DNA of 64,000 nt from Lachnospiraceae bacterium (GTDB taxonomy: Bacteria; Bacillota; Clostridia; Lachnospirales; Lachnospiraceae). How positions within the stretch are numbered: position 1 is the stretch's first letter; each line of letters starts with the position of its first letter. The notes under the pieces are model-generated. The model ran no database searches. It had not been told where the DNA came from and saw only the letters and a program-made list of their open reading frames with translations. The translations under genes were made by a program, and so were the position numbers. The DNA lies in assembly GCA_029054245.1 (NCBI GenBank), contig JAIDFQ010000042.1:124001-188000 (forward strand), read 5' to 3'. Shown piece by piece: positions 54,576 to 63,107 of the stretch.

Positions 54576-56744
54576 ATGGAAAATGCAGGCAGACTGACAC
54601 TGCCTACAGATGTAGATATGGTTGACGAAACAATACGTTTAAAAAATCTACTGGGTGCGGATGCTTTAAGGGATTGTGACGGTACGACCATGCCGGAAGA
54701 GCTTCTTGACCAGGATGCAAAAATATATGCGACTTATTATACAACCCGGAAGGATAATGACTGGGCAATGAAAAATCCGGAAGAAGTACAGCAGGAATAT
54801 CTAATCAGTGATTGCATTACGGCGAAGAGCGATTGCCTGCGTATAGAAATCATGAAAGGGTTCCACACAGAGCAGCTTAAGGTGAATACGATCGATTCTC
54901 CCAAGCGTTGGTGGGAGGTAATTGACAGGACTATGGGGGAGGTGGTTCCCATAGATCAATGGGAATATGATGAGGCTTCGGGGGAGGTTATTATTTCATC
55001 TGTTCCCTATCACCGATATACAGTAAGCTTTCTGGCATTTTTGATATGGGATCCGGTACATATGTACAATTTCATTACAAATGACTGGAAAAATGCACCC
55101 CATCAGCTGACATATGATGTAAGGCAGCCTAAAACACAGGTTTATGTAAAAGAAAAGCTGAAAAAGTGGTGCGAAGAAAATCCCTATGTGAATGTGGTGC
55201 GGTTTACGACGTTTTTTCATCAATTTACATTGACTTTCGACGATCAGAAGAGAGAGAAGTTTGTGGAATGGTTTGGCTACAGTGCCAGTGTAAGTCCTTA
55301 TATTCTGGAAAAATTTGAGAAGTGGGCAGGATATAAGTTCCGTCCTGAATTTATTGTAGATCAAGGATATCATAACTCTATTTTCCGGGTGCCGTCAAAG
55401 GAATTCAAGGATTTTATAGAGTTTCAGCAGATGGAGGTATGTGCCCTTGCGAAGGAGCTGGTGGATATTGTACACAGTTTCGGTAAGGAAGCTATGATGT
55501 TCCTCGGAGATCATTGGATAGGGACAGAACCCTACGGAAAGTACTTTGAGGGGATTGGCCTAGATGCCGTTGTGGGTTCTGTAGGGGATGGCGTCACGCT
55601 GCGAATGATTTCTGATATTAAAGGGGTGAAGTATACAGAAGGGCGCCTTCTGCCTTACTTTTTCCCTGATGTGTTTACCGAAGGCAAAGACCCGATAGGG
55701 GAAGCCCAGGACAACTGGATAAAGGCAAGGAGAGCCATTTTGCGTTCTCCTTTAGACCGGATTGGATATGGGGGGTATCTAAAGTTGGCAGCCCAGTGGC
55801 CGGGATTTATAGATCAGATTGGTCGCGTAGTAGGCGAATTTCGTCAGATTCATGAGAACATGCAGGGAAGTAAAGCATACACTGCTCCTTTTAAAGTGGG
55901 TATTTTAAATTGTTGGGGTAATTTAAGAAGGTGGATGTCTAATCAGGTTCATCATGCCTTGTGGTATAGGGAAATTTATTCTTATGTGGGAGTGATTGAG
56001 TGCTTGAGCGGTATGCCTGTAGAGGTGGAGTTCATCACCTTTGACCAGGTACGGAAAGGAATTGATTCTGACATTAAGGTTATCATTAATGCGGGAGATG
56101 CCTACACATCATGGAGCGGCGCAGAAAACTGGAAGGATGAAAGGATTGTGTGTGCCATTCGCAGGTTTGTGGATGAAGGCGGCGGATTTATTGGTGTGGG
56201 CGAACCCAGCGCATGCCAGTACCAAGGGCATTATTTCCAGCTTTGTGATGTACTTGGTGTAGACAGGGAATTGGGATTTTCCATGAGTACGGATAAATAT
56301 AACGAGGTAGATAATAGCCATTTTATTTTGGAAGATACGCCCGGGGAGATTGATTTTGGAGAAGGCAAGAGCCGTATCTACGCTCAGGGGGATCACTATC
56401 AGATACTTAATATGGATGAACCTTATAGCCGCCTGGTAGTGAACGAATACGGAAAAGGAAGAAGCGTCTACTTTGCGGGATTACCTTATTCTCCTCAGAA
56501 CTGCCGTATTTTGCTGCGTGCGATTTATTATGCAGCGCATCAGGAAGAAGAAATGAAGAAATATTATGTCACAAATGTGGATACAGAGCTTGCTGTTTTT
56601 GAAAAAACAGGGAAAATTGCCATCATAAATAATTCTAAAGAGCCGAGGCAGACAGACTTGTATGTGCAAGGGGAACGGGTGCAGCATCTTGATATGGAAC
56701 CTATGGAAATGCGCTGGGTAGATTATAAGGAGCAGAGGATATGA
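54576..56744 (+). CDS. lnpA: 1,3-beta-galactosyl-N-acetylhexosamine phosphorylase (GH112)
   Basis: This 722-residue enzyme starts at 54576, 7 bases after GGAGG. GH112 proteins split galacto-N-biose or lacto-N-biose I with phosphate into galactose 1-phosphate and GalNAc or GlcNAc, in the cytosol. It has the family N-terminus G-R-L-T-L-P-T-D and conserved core segments such as E-F-I-V-D-Q-G-Y-H-N-S, F-L-G-D-H-W-I-G-T-E-P-Y-G and F-I-G-V-G-E-P-S-A. A sister activity, galactosyl-rhamnose phosphorylase, is possible; the adjoining N-acetylhexosamine kinase argues for GNB/LNB. It overlaps the kinase by 4 bases. Confidence 0.92.
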   Translation: MENAGRLTLPTDVDMVDETIRLKNLLGADALRDCDGTTMPEELLDQDAKIYATYYTTRKDNDWAMKNPEEVQQEYLISDCITAKSDCLRIEIMKGFHTEQLKVNTIDSPKRWWEVIDRTMGEVVPIDQWEYDEASGEVIISSVPYHRYTVSFLAFLIWDPVHMYNFITNDWKNAPHQLTYDVRQPKTQVYVKEKLKKWCEENPYVNVVRFTTFFHQFTLTFDDQKREKFVEWFGYSASVSPYILEKFEKWAGYKFRPEFIVDQGYHNSIFRVPSKEFKDFIEFQQMEVCALAKELVDIVHSFGKEAMMFLGDHWIGTEPYGKYFEGIGLDAVVGSVGDGVTLRMISDIKGVKYTEGRLLPYFFPDVFTEGKDPIGEAQDNWIKARRAILRSPLDRIGYGGYLKLAAQWPGFIDQIGRVVGEFRQIHENMQGSKAYTAPFKVGILNCWGNLRRWMSNQVHHALWYREIYSYVGVIECLSGMPVEVEFITFDQVRKGIDSDIKVIINAGDAYTSWSGAENWKDERIVCAIRRFVDEGGGFIGVGEPSACQYQGHYFQLCDVLGVDRELGFSMSTDKYNEVDNSHFILEDTPGEIDFGEGKSRIYAQGDHYQILNMDEPYSRLVVNEYGKGRSVYFAGLPYSPQNCRILLRAIYYAAHQEEEMKKYYVTNVDTELAVFEKTGKIAIINNSKEPRQTDLYVQGERVQHLDMEPMEMRWVDYKEQRI

Positions 56745-57859
56745 AGATAGAGAATCCGGCTTGTGCCAAAATAGAAGAAGCGATAGCGGCGTTTGATTTA
56801 GAGGGAAAGCTGGTAGATGTGAAGCCCTATGGGAATGGTCACATCAATGATACGTTCCTGATTACCAGCCAAACAGGGCAAGGCAGTAGACGATTTATTT
56901 TGCAGAGAATGAATCATTCAATTTTTAAAAATCCGCAGCAGCTTATGGAAAATGTGGTAAATGTCACAGAATACCTGCGTGAGGTGATTAGCAGACAGGG
57001 CGGGGATCCGGACAGAGAGACGTTGAATGTGGTTAAAACCCGTGATGGAGCGAATTATTATGAGGACAGTAGTCATAATTTTTGGAGAGTGTTCCTGTAC
57101 ATAGAGAGGACCTTGTGCCTTGAACAGGTAGAAAGCGCCAAGGATTTTTATGACAGTGCCGTAGCATTTGGAAACTTTCAGAGAATGCTTGCGGATTATC
57201 CTGCCAGAGATCTTCATGAGACGATTCTGAATTTTCATAATACCCCTTCCCGCTTCCGGGATTTTCAAAAAGCCGTGCAGGCGGACAAGATAGGAAGGGC
57301 AGAGAATGCTATGCAGGAAATAGCATTTGCGCTTGAAAGAGAAAAGGATACGGGAGTTTTGCTGGATCTTTTAGCAGAGGGGAAACTGCCCCTTCGCGTA
57401 ACGCACAACGACACAAAATTAAACAATATTTTGTTTGATTCTGATACGAAGAAAGCATTGTGCATCATTGACCTTGATACGGTAATGCCGGGACTTTCCC
57501 ACTATGACTTTGGAGATTCCATTCGCTTTGGCGCCAGCACAGGAGCAGAAGACGAAAAGGATCTGAGCAAGATTGAGTTGGATTTAGCGTTGTTTGAAAC
57601 CTTTACAAAAGGATTTTTGGAAGGTTGTAAAGGAAGTCTGACGGAAAAGGAAATTGAAATGCTTCCTATGGGTGCAAAGCTTATGACCTATGAGTGCGGT
57701 ATACGCTTTTTGGCAGACTATTTAGAAGGGGATGTCTATTTTAAGATTCACAGGGAAGATCACAACCTTGACCGGGCAAGGACACAGTTTAAGCTGGTAG
57801 CGGATATGGAAGCGAAATGGGATCGCATGGCAGCCATCGTAGAAAAGTACAAAAAATAA
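56741..57859 (+). CDS. nahK: N-acetylhexosamine 1-kinase
   Basis: This 372-residue kinase of the aminoglycoside-phosphotransferase fold has the catalytic loop T-H-N-D-T-K-L-N-N-I-L and the metal motif I-I-D-L-D-T-V. The N-terminus Y-G-N-G-H-I-N-D-T-F resembles NahK/LnpB. It phosphorylates the GlcNAc or GalNAc released by GH112 at C1. The ATGA overlap makes the two stoichiometric. GalT and GalE, needed to complete the pathway, are not in the window. Confidence 0.9.
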   Translation: MKIENPACAKIEEAIAAFDLEGKLVDVKPYGNGHINDTFLITSQTGQGSRRFILQRMNHSIFKNPQQLMENVVNVTEYLREVISRQGGDPDRETLNVVKTRDGANYYEDSSHNFWRVFLYIERTLCLEQVESAKDFYDSAVAFGNFQRMLADYPARDLHETILNFHNTPSRFRDFQKAVQADKIGRAENAMQEIAFALEREKDTGVLLDLLAEGKLPLRVTHNDTKLNNILFDSDTKKALCIIDLDTVMPGLSHYDFGDSIRFGASTGAEDEKDLSKIELDLALFETFTKGFLEGCKGSLTEKEIEMLPMGAKLMTYECGIRFLADYLEGDVYFKIHREDHNLDRARTQFKLVADMEAKWDRMAAIVEKYKK

Positions 57860-57887
57860 TAATAAAAGAAGGATGATTATCTATAGG

Positions 57888-57929
57888 AGCCCCACAGAAA
57901 AATTCATTTAAAAACCTGTGGGGCTTTTT
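57888..57929 (+). terminator. Terminator of the lacto-N-biose operon
   Basis: AGCCCCACAG (57888-57897) pairs perfectly with CTGTGGGGCT (57916-57925), and TTTTTA follows. The loop is A-rich. Confidence 0.85.
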
Positions 57930-58014
57930 ATTGTTTCAGCTAATATGATGTGATAAAATAAAAAAGAAAATTGGATTAAAATTGCAGAATGCAGGAAGGA
58001 TAGGGCTTTGATAT

Positions 58015-59316
58015 ATGGGCATATTGTTAAAAAATATTCTGGCTATATTGCCGGAAGGAGACAAAGATGTAATCAGAGAAACAGACATTTACATTGAGGG
58101 AAACAGAATTGCTGCTATTGGCACACCGCCGGAGGGATTTAGAGCCGACAAAGTAATTGAAGGAAAAGACAGGCTTGCTATGCCGGGACTTGTGAACTGC
58201 CATACGCATTCCTACATGGCTTTTATGAGAAATGTGGCAGATGATTTGAGCTTTATGGATTGGCTTTTCGGTTCGATCGATCCGATTGAGCAACAGATGA
58301 CAGACGAGGATGCTTACTGGGGCGCCTGTCTTGCAATCATTGAAATGATGAAGAGTGGAACCACCTGTTTTAATGATATGCAGATGAACATCTACCAGAC
58401 CACGAGAGCGGTGATGGAGTCTGGTATGCGTGCTGTTGTAAGCCGTGGATTGGTTGGAAAAGGAAATGACGAGGCAGGACGGTCTAGGTTGAGAGAGGCT
58501 TACGATGAAAGAGACGATGCAAGAGATTGTGACAGACTGTCCTTTATGCTGGGACCGCATGCGCCGTATACATGCGATGATGCTTATATGCGCATTGTAT
58601 CAAGAGAAGCAAAAGATAATCATATGGGAATTCACGTCCACCTTGCAGAAAGTGAAAATGAGATTAAGCAGATTGATGATGATTACGGCTGCTCACCCAT
58701 TGAACTTGCAGATGAAAACGGACTGTTCGATGTGCCTGCTATAGCTGCCCACTGTGTACAGATCACAGAAAATGATATGGACATCCTCAAGAGGAAGAAC
58801 GTCAGCGTGGTGACGAATCCCGCAAGCAATATGAAGCTGGGAAATGGTTTTGCACCGGTTCCTGCCATGATGGAGAAAGGAATCAATGTCTGTCTCGGAA
58901 CAGACGGAGCGGCGAGCAATAACAGCCTTAATATGTTCCACGAAATGAGTCTTCTGACGCTGATCCATAAGGGCGTTCATAAAACACCGCAGTGTATCAG
59001 TGCAAGAGAGGCATTCAGGATTGCAACAATAAACGGAGCAAGGGCGCTTGGACTTGAAAAAGAAATAGGTTCCCTGGAGGCAGGAAAGAAGGCGGATATT
59101 GTAATTCTTAATTTAAATACGCCTTCTCTGACACCCAGAAACAACCTTCTTGCCGGGCTATGTTACTCTGCAAATGGTTCAGAAGTGGAAACGGTTCTCA
59201 TTGATGGAAAGATTACCATGGAAAACAGAAAGATCCTGACTATGGACGAGGAGCTTGTATACAAAAAGATCCACGACATTATAACCCGTATGGGTCTTCA
59301 TGAAAAAGAATATTAA
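58015..59316 (+). CDS. mtaD: MTA/SAH/deoxyadenosine deaminase-type amidohydrolase
   Basis: This is a 433-residue metal-dependent amidohydrolase. Zinc ligands are in V-N-C-H-T-H-S near residue 60, H-V-H-L-A-E-S (about 205), and the late D-G-A-A-S. The D-D-L-S-F-M-D-W-L segment is typical of the MTA/SAH deaminase and 5'-deoxyadenosine deaminase family. It deaminates an adenosyl compound to the inosyl form. Directly downstream (134 bases) is the SAH hydrolase gene, suggesting S-inosylhomocysteine as a shared intermediate. The ribosome binding site is poorly placed. Confidence 0.85.
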   Translation: MGILLKNILAILPEGDKDVIRETDIYIEGNRIAAIGTPPEGFRADKVIEGKDRLAMPGLVNCHTHSYMAFMRNVADDLSFMDWLFGSIDPIEQQMTDEDAYWGACLAIIEMMKSGTTCFNDMQMNIYQTTRAVMESGMRAVVSRGLVGKGNDEAGRSRLREAYDERDDARDCDRLSFMLGPHAPYTCDDAYMRIVSREAKDNHMGIHVHLAESENEIKQIDDDYGCSPIELADENGLFDVPAIAAHCVQITENDMDILKRKNVSVVTNPASNMKLGNGFAPVPAMMEKGINVCLGTDGAASNNSLNMFHEMSLLTLIHKGVHKTPQCISAREAFRIATINGARALGLEKEIGSLEAGKKADIVILNLNTPSLTPRNNLLAGLCYSANGSEVETVLIDGKITMENRKILTMDEELVYKKIHDIITRMGLHEKEY

Positions 59317-59335
59317 TAATAGCCTTAAAAAGTTC

Positions 59336-59354
59336 TTAGCTGCTTTGCAGCTAA
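59336..59354. repeat. Short hairpin between mtaD and ahcY
   Basis: TTAGCTGC (59336-59343) pairs with GCAGCTAA (59347-59354). A near-copy, GGCTGCTTTGCAGTTA, follows directly, so the unit is tandem. No T run follows. Confidence 0.5.
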
Positions 59355-59450
59355 CGGCTGCTTTGCAGTTAGAATAGAAGTGATGATAGGTCAGACGACC
59401 ATCACTATAATAAAAATTCGGCTGAAAATTTAAAATTTGGAGGAAAAAAG

Positions 59451-60701
59451 ATGAACAGTGAAATCAGGGACATTCATTTAGCCGAATCAGGGGAGCGTAA
59501 GATTGAGTGGGTAAAGAGGAATTGCGATCTTCTCCGCACACTTGAGGAAGAGTTTGCAAGTACAAAGCCCTTTGCAGGCAAAAAAATTGCACTTTCCGTG
59601 CATCTGGAAGCCAAGACAGCTTATCTTTGTCTGGTGTTGAAAGCGGGCGGAGCGGAGATGTATGTGACAGGCTCTAATCCATTGTCCACGCAGGATGATG
59701 TGGCTGCTGCATTGGTAAAGGCAGGTCTTGAGGTTCATGCATGGTACGATTGTACACCTGAGGAATATAACACTCATATCCGCCATGTGCTGGAGGCGGG
59801 TCCCAATATCATCATTGACGATGGCGGTGATCTGGTAAACATGGTGCACACGCAGATGCCTGAACTGATACCGAATATTATTGGCGGCTGTGAGGAAACG
59901 ACAACAGGTATCATTCGTCTGGAAGCAATGAATCATGCGGGGGAACTGAAATTCCCCATGGTACGCGTGAACAATGCAGACTGCAAGCATTTATTTGACA
60001 ATCGTTATGGTACCGGGCAGTCTGTATGGGATGGTATCAACCGGACGACGAATCTGATCGTGGCAGGTAAGATCGTGGTGGTTGCAGGCTATGGATGGTG
60101 TGGAAAAGGCACTGCTATGAGAGCCAAGGGGCTTGGGGCAAGGGTCATTGTAACAGAGATTGACCCGATCAAAGCAATAGAAGCTGTGATGGACGGATTC
60201 GATGTAATGCCTATGAGCGAAGCGGCAAAGGTCGGAGATTTCTTTGTAACGGTTACAGGATGCGATAAGGTAATTGACGAGGAAGATTTCAAGGTTATGA
60301 AGGATGGGGCTATTCTCTGTAATGCAGGTCATTTTGATTGCGAAATCGATATGGCAAGGCTTCGCGAGATTGCAGTTGAGACAAGAGAGCAAAGAAAAAA
60401 TATTATGGGATACAAGCTGCCTTCCGGACAATGGATATTTGTTCTGGCAGAAGGAAGACTGGTCAATCTGGCAGCTGGCGATGGACATCCGGCTGAGATT
60501 ATGGATATGAGTTTTGCTATCCAGGCATTGTCTGCCAAATATCTTGTTGAACATGGAAGCGAGCTGAAAGAGAAACTGATCGACGTACCAAGAACAGTGG
60601 ATCAGGATGTGGCAAAAAGAAAACTGGCATTCCTTGGAAAGGAGATTGATGTACTTACACCGGAGCAGGAGAAATATCTGAATAGCTATACATTGGGGTA
60701 A
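59451..60701 (+). CDS. ahcY: Adenosylhomocysteinase, archaeal/Thermotoga-type
   Basis: This 416-residue NAD-dependent enzyme cleaves S-adenosyl- or S-inosylhomocysteine. The NAD site is V-A-G-Y-G-W-C-G-K-G near residue 208, and active-site K and D lie in D-C-K-H-L-F-D-N-R-Y-G. It lacks the roughly 40-residue insertion and the C-terminal Y-R-Y of mammalian-type enzymes and ends S-Y-T-L-G. Where the human protein has H-M-T-V-E-T for adenine binding, this one has H51-L-E-A-K-T56, as in archaeal and Thermotoga relatives that can prefer the inosyl substrate. Confidence 0.92.
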   Translation: MNSEIRDIHLAESGERKIEWVKRNCDLLRTLEEEFASTKPFAGKKIALSVHLEAKTAYLCLVLKAGGAEMYVTGSNPLSTQDDVAAALVKAGLEVHAWYDCTPEEYNTHIRHVLEAGPNIIIDDGGDLVNMVHTQMPELIPNIIGGCEETTTGIIRLEAMNHAGELKFPMVRVNNADCKHLFDNRYGTGQSVWDGINRTTNLIVAGKIVVVAGYGWCGKGTAMRAKGLGARVIVTEIDPIKAIEAVMDGFDVMPMSEAAKVGDFFVTVTGCDKVIDEEDFKVMKDGAILCNAGHFDCEIDMARLREIAVETREQRKNIMGYKLPSGQWIFVLAEGRLVNLAAGDGHPAEIMDMSFAIQALSAKYLVEHGSELKEKLIDVPRTVDQDVAKRKLAFLGKEIDVLTPEQEKYLNSYTLG

Positions 60702-60836
60702 AACAGCGAACGTATCAATAATTGGCTTGTCATTGCAATCTGGCTGATTATGGGAATCCAGCAGCGAGGCGGATGCCAACAAAGATGTTTCACAGCAATT
60801 GAATGATGAAGTAAACAAATTTAAATTGGGATGATG

Positions 60837-60877
60837 ATGCAACAGTGAAGCCTTAGGGTTTCACTGTTGCATTTTTT
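60837..60877 (+). terminator. Terminator after ahcY
   Basis: ATGCAACAGTGAA (60837-60849) pairs perfectly with TTCACTGTTGCAT (60860-60872), followed by a run of T residues. The 135 bases before it contain no supported gene. Confidence 0.88.
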
Positions 60878-60899
60878 CACTATCTGACAAAAGAAAAGA

Positions 60900-60956
60900 T
60901 TGCATAATAATGTCATATCATTTACTATATTAATATACCGTTATCTCACAATTGTG
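60900..60956 (+). promoter_or_regulatory. Promoter and short palindrome before the phosphoribosyltransferase-like gene
   Basis: TTGCAT (60900-60905) and TACTAT (60923-60928) are 17 bases apart. The palindrome CACAATTGTG at 60947-60956 lies near the expected transcript start plus 15 and may be an operator. Confidence 0.5.
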
Positions 60957-60995
60957 GGCGAAAAGTAAATAATATTGAACAAGGGGGATATGCCT

Positions 60996-61640
60996 ATGCA
61001 AGAGACTATTAAAATCAAATCACCAAATCATCGGAACGTTGTGCTGAAAGTTATTCCCGGACATTTTGTAACGCCGAACTCCCATGTAAACTATTTTTTG
61101 GATATGACGACCATAAAGTCCAGGTTAAGCGAAGCCTCTGCGGCAGCGAAGGCGCTCAGCGAGCAGATAACGGCAACTACCGTTGTTGATACAATCGTAT
61201 GCATTGATGGATGTGAGATTATTGGCGCTTTTCTTGCCGAAGATCTGACGAGAGCGGGGGTTTATTCTATGAATTCCCATAATACTATCTATATTGTAAC
61301 GCCGGAATATGTAAATTCTGGACAGCTTGTATTCAGGGAGAATATGATTCCAATGATTCGGGATAAAAATATCCTTCTGCTAATGGCATCTGCAACGACG
61401 GGGCAGACGATTGTAAAAGCGGCTCAGGCACTGAGCTATTATGGTGCAACCATTACGGGTATCAGTGCAGTTTTCAGCGCTGCCAACAGTGTTATGGGAA
61501 TCCCGATCAAATCCCTGTTCACGATTACGGATATACCGGATTATAAAACATATAACCCTGAAGGGTGTTCTTTGTGCAGGGACGGAAAGAAAATAGATGC
61601 ATTTGCAAATGGGTTTGGGTATTCCATTATCAATCGGTGA
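60996..61640 (+). CDS. Phosphoribosyltransferase-like protein with altered PRPP loop
   Basis: This 214-residue protein starts at 60996, 8 bases after GGGGG. Its fold is that of type I phosphoribosyltransferases and relatives are commonly labelled orotate phosphoribosyltransferase. The PRPP loop reads I-L-L-L-M-A-S-A-T-T-G-Q-T (126-138). The two acidic residues normally before T-T-G are M and A or S, so catalysis may be lost. C-S-L-C near residue 195 is a single C-x-x-C. It may be a purine or pyrimidine sensor or a degenerate enzyme. Confidence 0.72.
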   Translation: MQETIKIKSPNHRNVVLKVIPGHFVTPNSHVNYFLDMTTIKSRLSEASAAAKALSEQITATTVVDTIVCIDGCEIIGAFLAEDLTRAGVYSMNSHNTIYIVTPEYVNSGQLVFRENMIPMIRDKNILLLMASATTGQTIVKAAQALSYYGATITGISAVFSAANSVMGIPIKSLFTITDIPDYKTYNPEGCSLCRDGKKIDAFANGFGYSIINR

Positions 61641-61669
61641 TATAGGTGCGGATTTAAAAAGGTATGAAA

Positions 61670-61703
61670 AAGGAGTATTGATGTCATATAATCAATACTC
61701 CTT
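61670..61703. terminator. Bidirectional terminator between convergent genes
   Basis: AAGGAGTATTGAT (61670-61682) pairs perfectly with ATCAATACTCCTT (61691-61703). A-rich and T-rich flanks on either side serve the plus-strand phosphoribosyltransferase and minus-strand rubredoxin transcripts. Confidence 0.82.
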
Positions 61704-61721
61704 CTTTAAATTAAGAATGGA

Positions 61722-61895
61722 TTAATTGTAATTGTCTATGCAGGGCTGGAACATGTCCTTGGAAACTCCGCAGAGAGGACAGCACCAATCGTCAGGAAGA
61801 TCTTCAAAAGCGGTGCCAGGGGCGATGCCGTGTTCGGGATCTCCTTTTTCAGGATCATAGGTGTAACCACAAGGGTTGCAAAAATACTTTTTCAT
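61722..61895 (-). CDS. Rubredoxin
   Basis: This 57-residue protein (start at 61895) is below the usual ORF length cut. It has the two rubredoxin knuckles C-N-P-C-G-Y-x-Y-D-P and W-C-C-P-L-C-G, with [10 protein letters not shown] between. It carries one Fe(Cys)4 and transfers electrons. It lies 17 bases after the reverse rubrerythrin stop and is probably its electron donor. Confidence 0.93.
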   Translation of the reverse strand: MKKYFCNPCGYTYDPEKGDPEHGIAPGTAFEDLPDDWCCPLCGVSKDMFQPCIDNYN

Positions 61896-61912
61896 TTTTA
61901 ATTGCTCCTTTC

Positions 61913-62452
61913 TTAGCTAAAATATCTTTTAAGCAGACCTTCAAATGCTTTTCCGTGTCTAGCCTCATCTCTTGCCATCTCATGAACGGTGTCATGAATT
62001 GCGTCAAGGTTTGCAGCTTTTGCACGTTTTGCAAGGTCAAACTTACCAGCGGTAGCGCCGTTTTCGGCTTCTACTCTCATTTCGAGATTCTTCTTGGTGG
62101 AATCAGTCACAACTTCACCGAGCAGTTCAGCAAATTTGGCAGCATGCTCAGCTTCTTCATAAGCAGCTTTCTCCCAGTATAAACCAATTTCAGGGTAGCC
62201 TTCTCTGTGGGCAACTCTTGCCATAGCAAGATACATACCAACTTCTGTACATTCACCATTGAAGTTTGCTCTTAAATCTTCGATAATGTCTTCGCTTACG
62301 CCCTTGGCAACACCTACCACATGTTCGGCAGCCCATACCTTTTCATCGCCCTGAGCGGTGAATTTTTCTGCCGGTGCATTACAAACGGGGCATTTTTCCG
62401 GTGCTGCATCTCCTTCGTAAACATAACCACATACCTGACATACAAATTTCAT
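61913..62452 (-). CDS. Reverse rubrerythrin (N-terminal rubredoxin domain)
   Basis: This is a 179-residue protein with the rubredoxin domain first (C5-x-x-C8 and C21-P-V-C24), then a four-helix diiron domain with E-C-T-E-V, E-E-A-E-H and D-E-A-R-H. This order is the clostridial reverse rubrerythrin, an NAD(P)H-dependent peroxide and oxygen reductase. It lies 27 bases after the PerR gene. GGAG in its leader is near the start. Confidence 0.92.
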   Translation of the reverse strand: MKFVCQVCGYVYEGDAAPEKCPVCNAPAEKFTAQGDEKVWAAEHVVGVAKGVSEDIIEDLRANFNGECTEVGMYLAMARVAHREGYPEIGLYWEKAAYEEAEHAAKFAELLGEVVTDSTKKNLEMRVEAENGATAGKFDLAKRAKAANLDAIHDTVHEMARDEARHGKAFEGLLKRYFS

Positions 62453-62479
62453 AATACTTATCTCCTTTTCTTTATTATA

Positions 62480-62866
62480 TTAATTTTTGGAAATACAATT
62501 ATCACAGCGGCCATAAAAGTAGGTCACCTGTCCTTCAATTTCACCCTTAAAATTCTCCTGCGCTGCTTTGGTGATTCGCGTCATTATTGGAAGATCCAAA
62601 TCTGATACACCTCCGCATTCAGAGCAGATAAAATGATAATGAGGTGAGGTATCGTAATCAAAATGATCTACACCATCGCCGACCCGGACTCTTGCTATCT
62701 CACCGAGATCTGCGAGAAGAGTCAGGTTCCGGTATACCGTTCCAAGACTGATATTCGGAAAAGACTGACGGACATTTTTGTAAACAACGTCCGCAGTGGG
62801 ATGATCTTTTCTGGTGGCCAGAAATGCAATAATGGAATCCCGCTGTTTACTGTGTTTCAGATTCAT
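62480..62866 (-). CDS. perR: Fur-family peroxide-responsive regulator PerR
   Basis: This is a 128-residue regulator, with the start at 62866 after AAAGGAATCTT. The winged helix has T-A-D-V-V-Y, I-S-L-G-T-V-Y-R-N-L, and the regulatory site is Y-D-T-S-P-H-Y-H-F. Two C-x-x-C pairs (C-S-E-C and C-D-N-C) hold structural zinc. Gene neighbours are reverse rubrerythrin and rubredoxin, so this is PerR rather than Fur. It overlaps nothing and is autoregulated by the palindrome upstream. Confidence 0.9.
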   Translation of the reverse strand: MNLKHSKQRDSIIAFLATRKDHPTADVVYKNVRQSFPNISLGTVYRNLTLLADLGEIARVRVGDGVDHFDYDTSPHYHFICSECGGVSDLDLPIMTRITKAAQENFKGEIEGQVTYFYGRCDNCISKN

Positions 62867-62890
62867 AAGATTCCTTTCTGGTTCTAAAAT

Positions 62891-62936
62891 AGTAATGATT
62901 ACTGTTTTATTATACAAAATATATATTGAAAGTCAA
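62891..62936 (-). promoter_or_regulatory. perR operon promoter with Per-box-like palindrome
   Basis: On the minus strand, TTGACT (62931-62936) and TATAAT (62909-62914) are separated by 16 bases. The palindrome AGTAATGATTACT (62891-62903) lies directly at the expected transcript start and resembles the Per box TTATAATNATTATAA in its inner core. Confidence 0.7.
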
Positions 62937-63006
62937 TATCAACTTAACAATTTATAAATTTTTTATAGATTCATTGATTCTTTAATAACCAGCTTTTTAT
63001 GGTATG

Positions 63007-63015
63007 TGATATAAT
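63007..63015 (+). promoter_or_regulatory. Extended -10 promoter for the terminal kinase
   Basis: TGATATAAT occupies 63007-63015, with TATAAT at 63010-63015. No good -35 is seen. The start codon is 93 bases downstream. Confidence 0.45.
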
Positions 63016-63107
63016 CGGTATAAAAGACATGTTAAGAATGAAGAACAGATCTGGAATTTGCGAATGCAGTGCCGCAGATGAAGGGTGCGGTGTGCAGGAG
63101 GTATGGT

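Noticed and set aside
59317-59450. SAH or SAM riboswitch upstream of ahcY
   Set aside because: The hairpins are short tandem elements and do not show the conserved cores of those riboswitches.
59991-60842. 283-codon minus-strand frame opposite ahcY
   Set aside because: It is the codon shadow of a highly conserved gene and has no family motifs or ribosome binding site.
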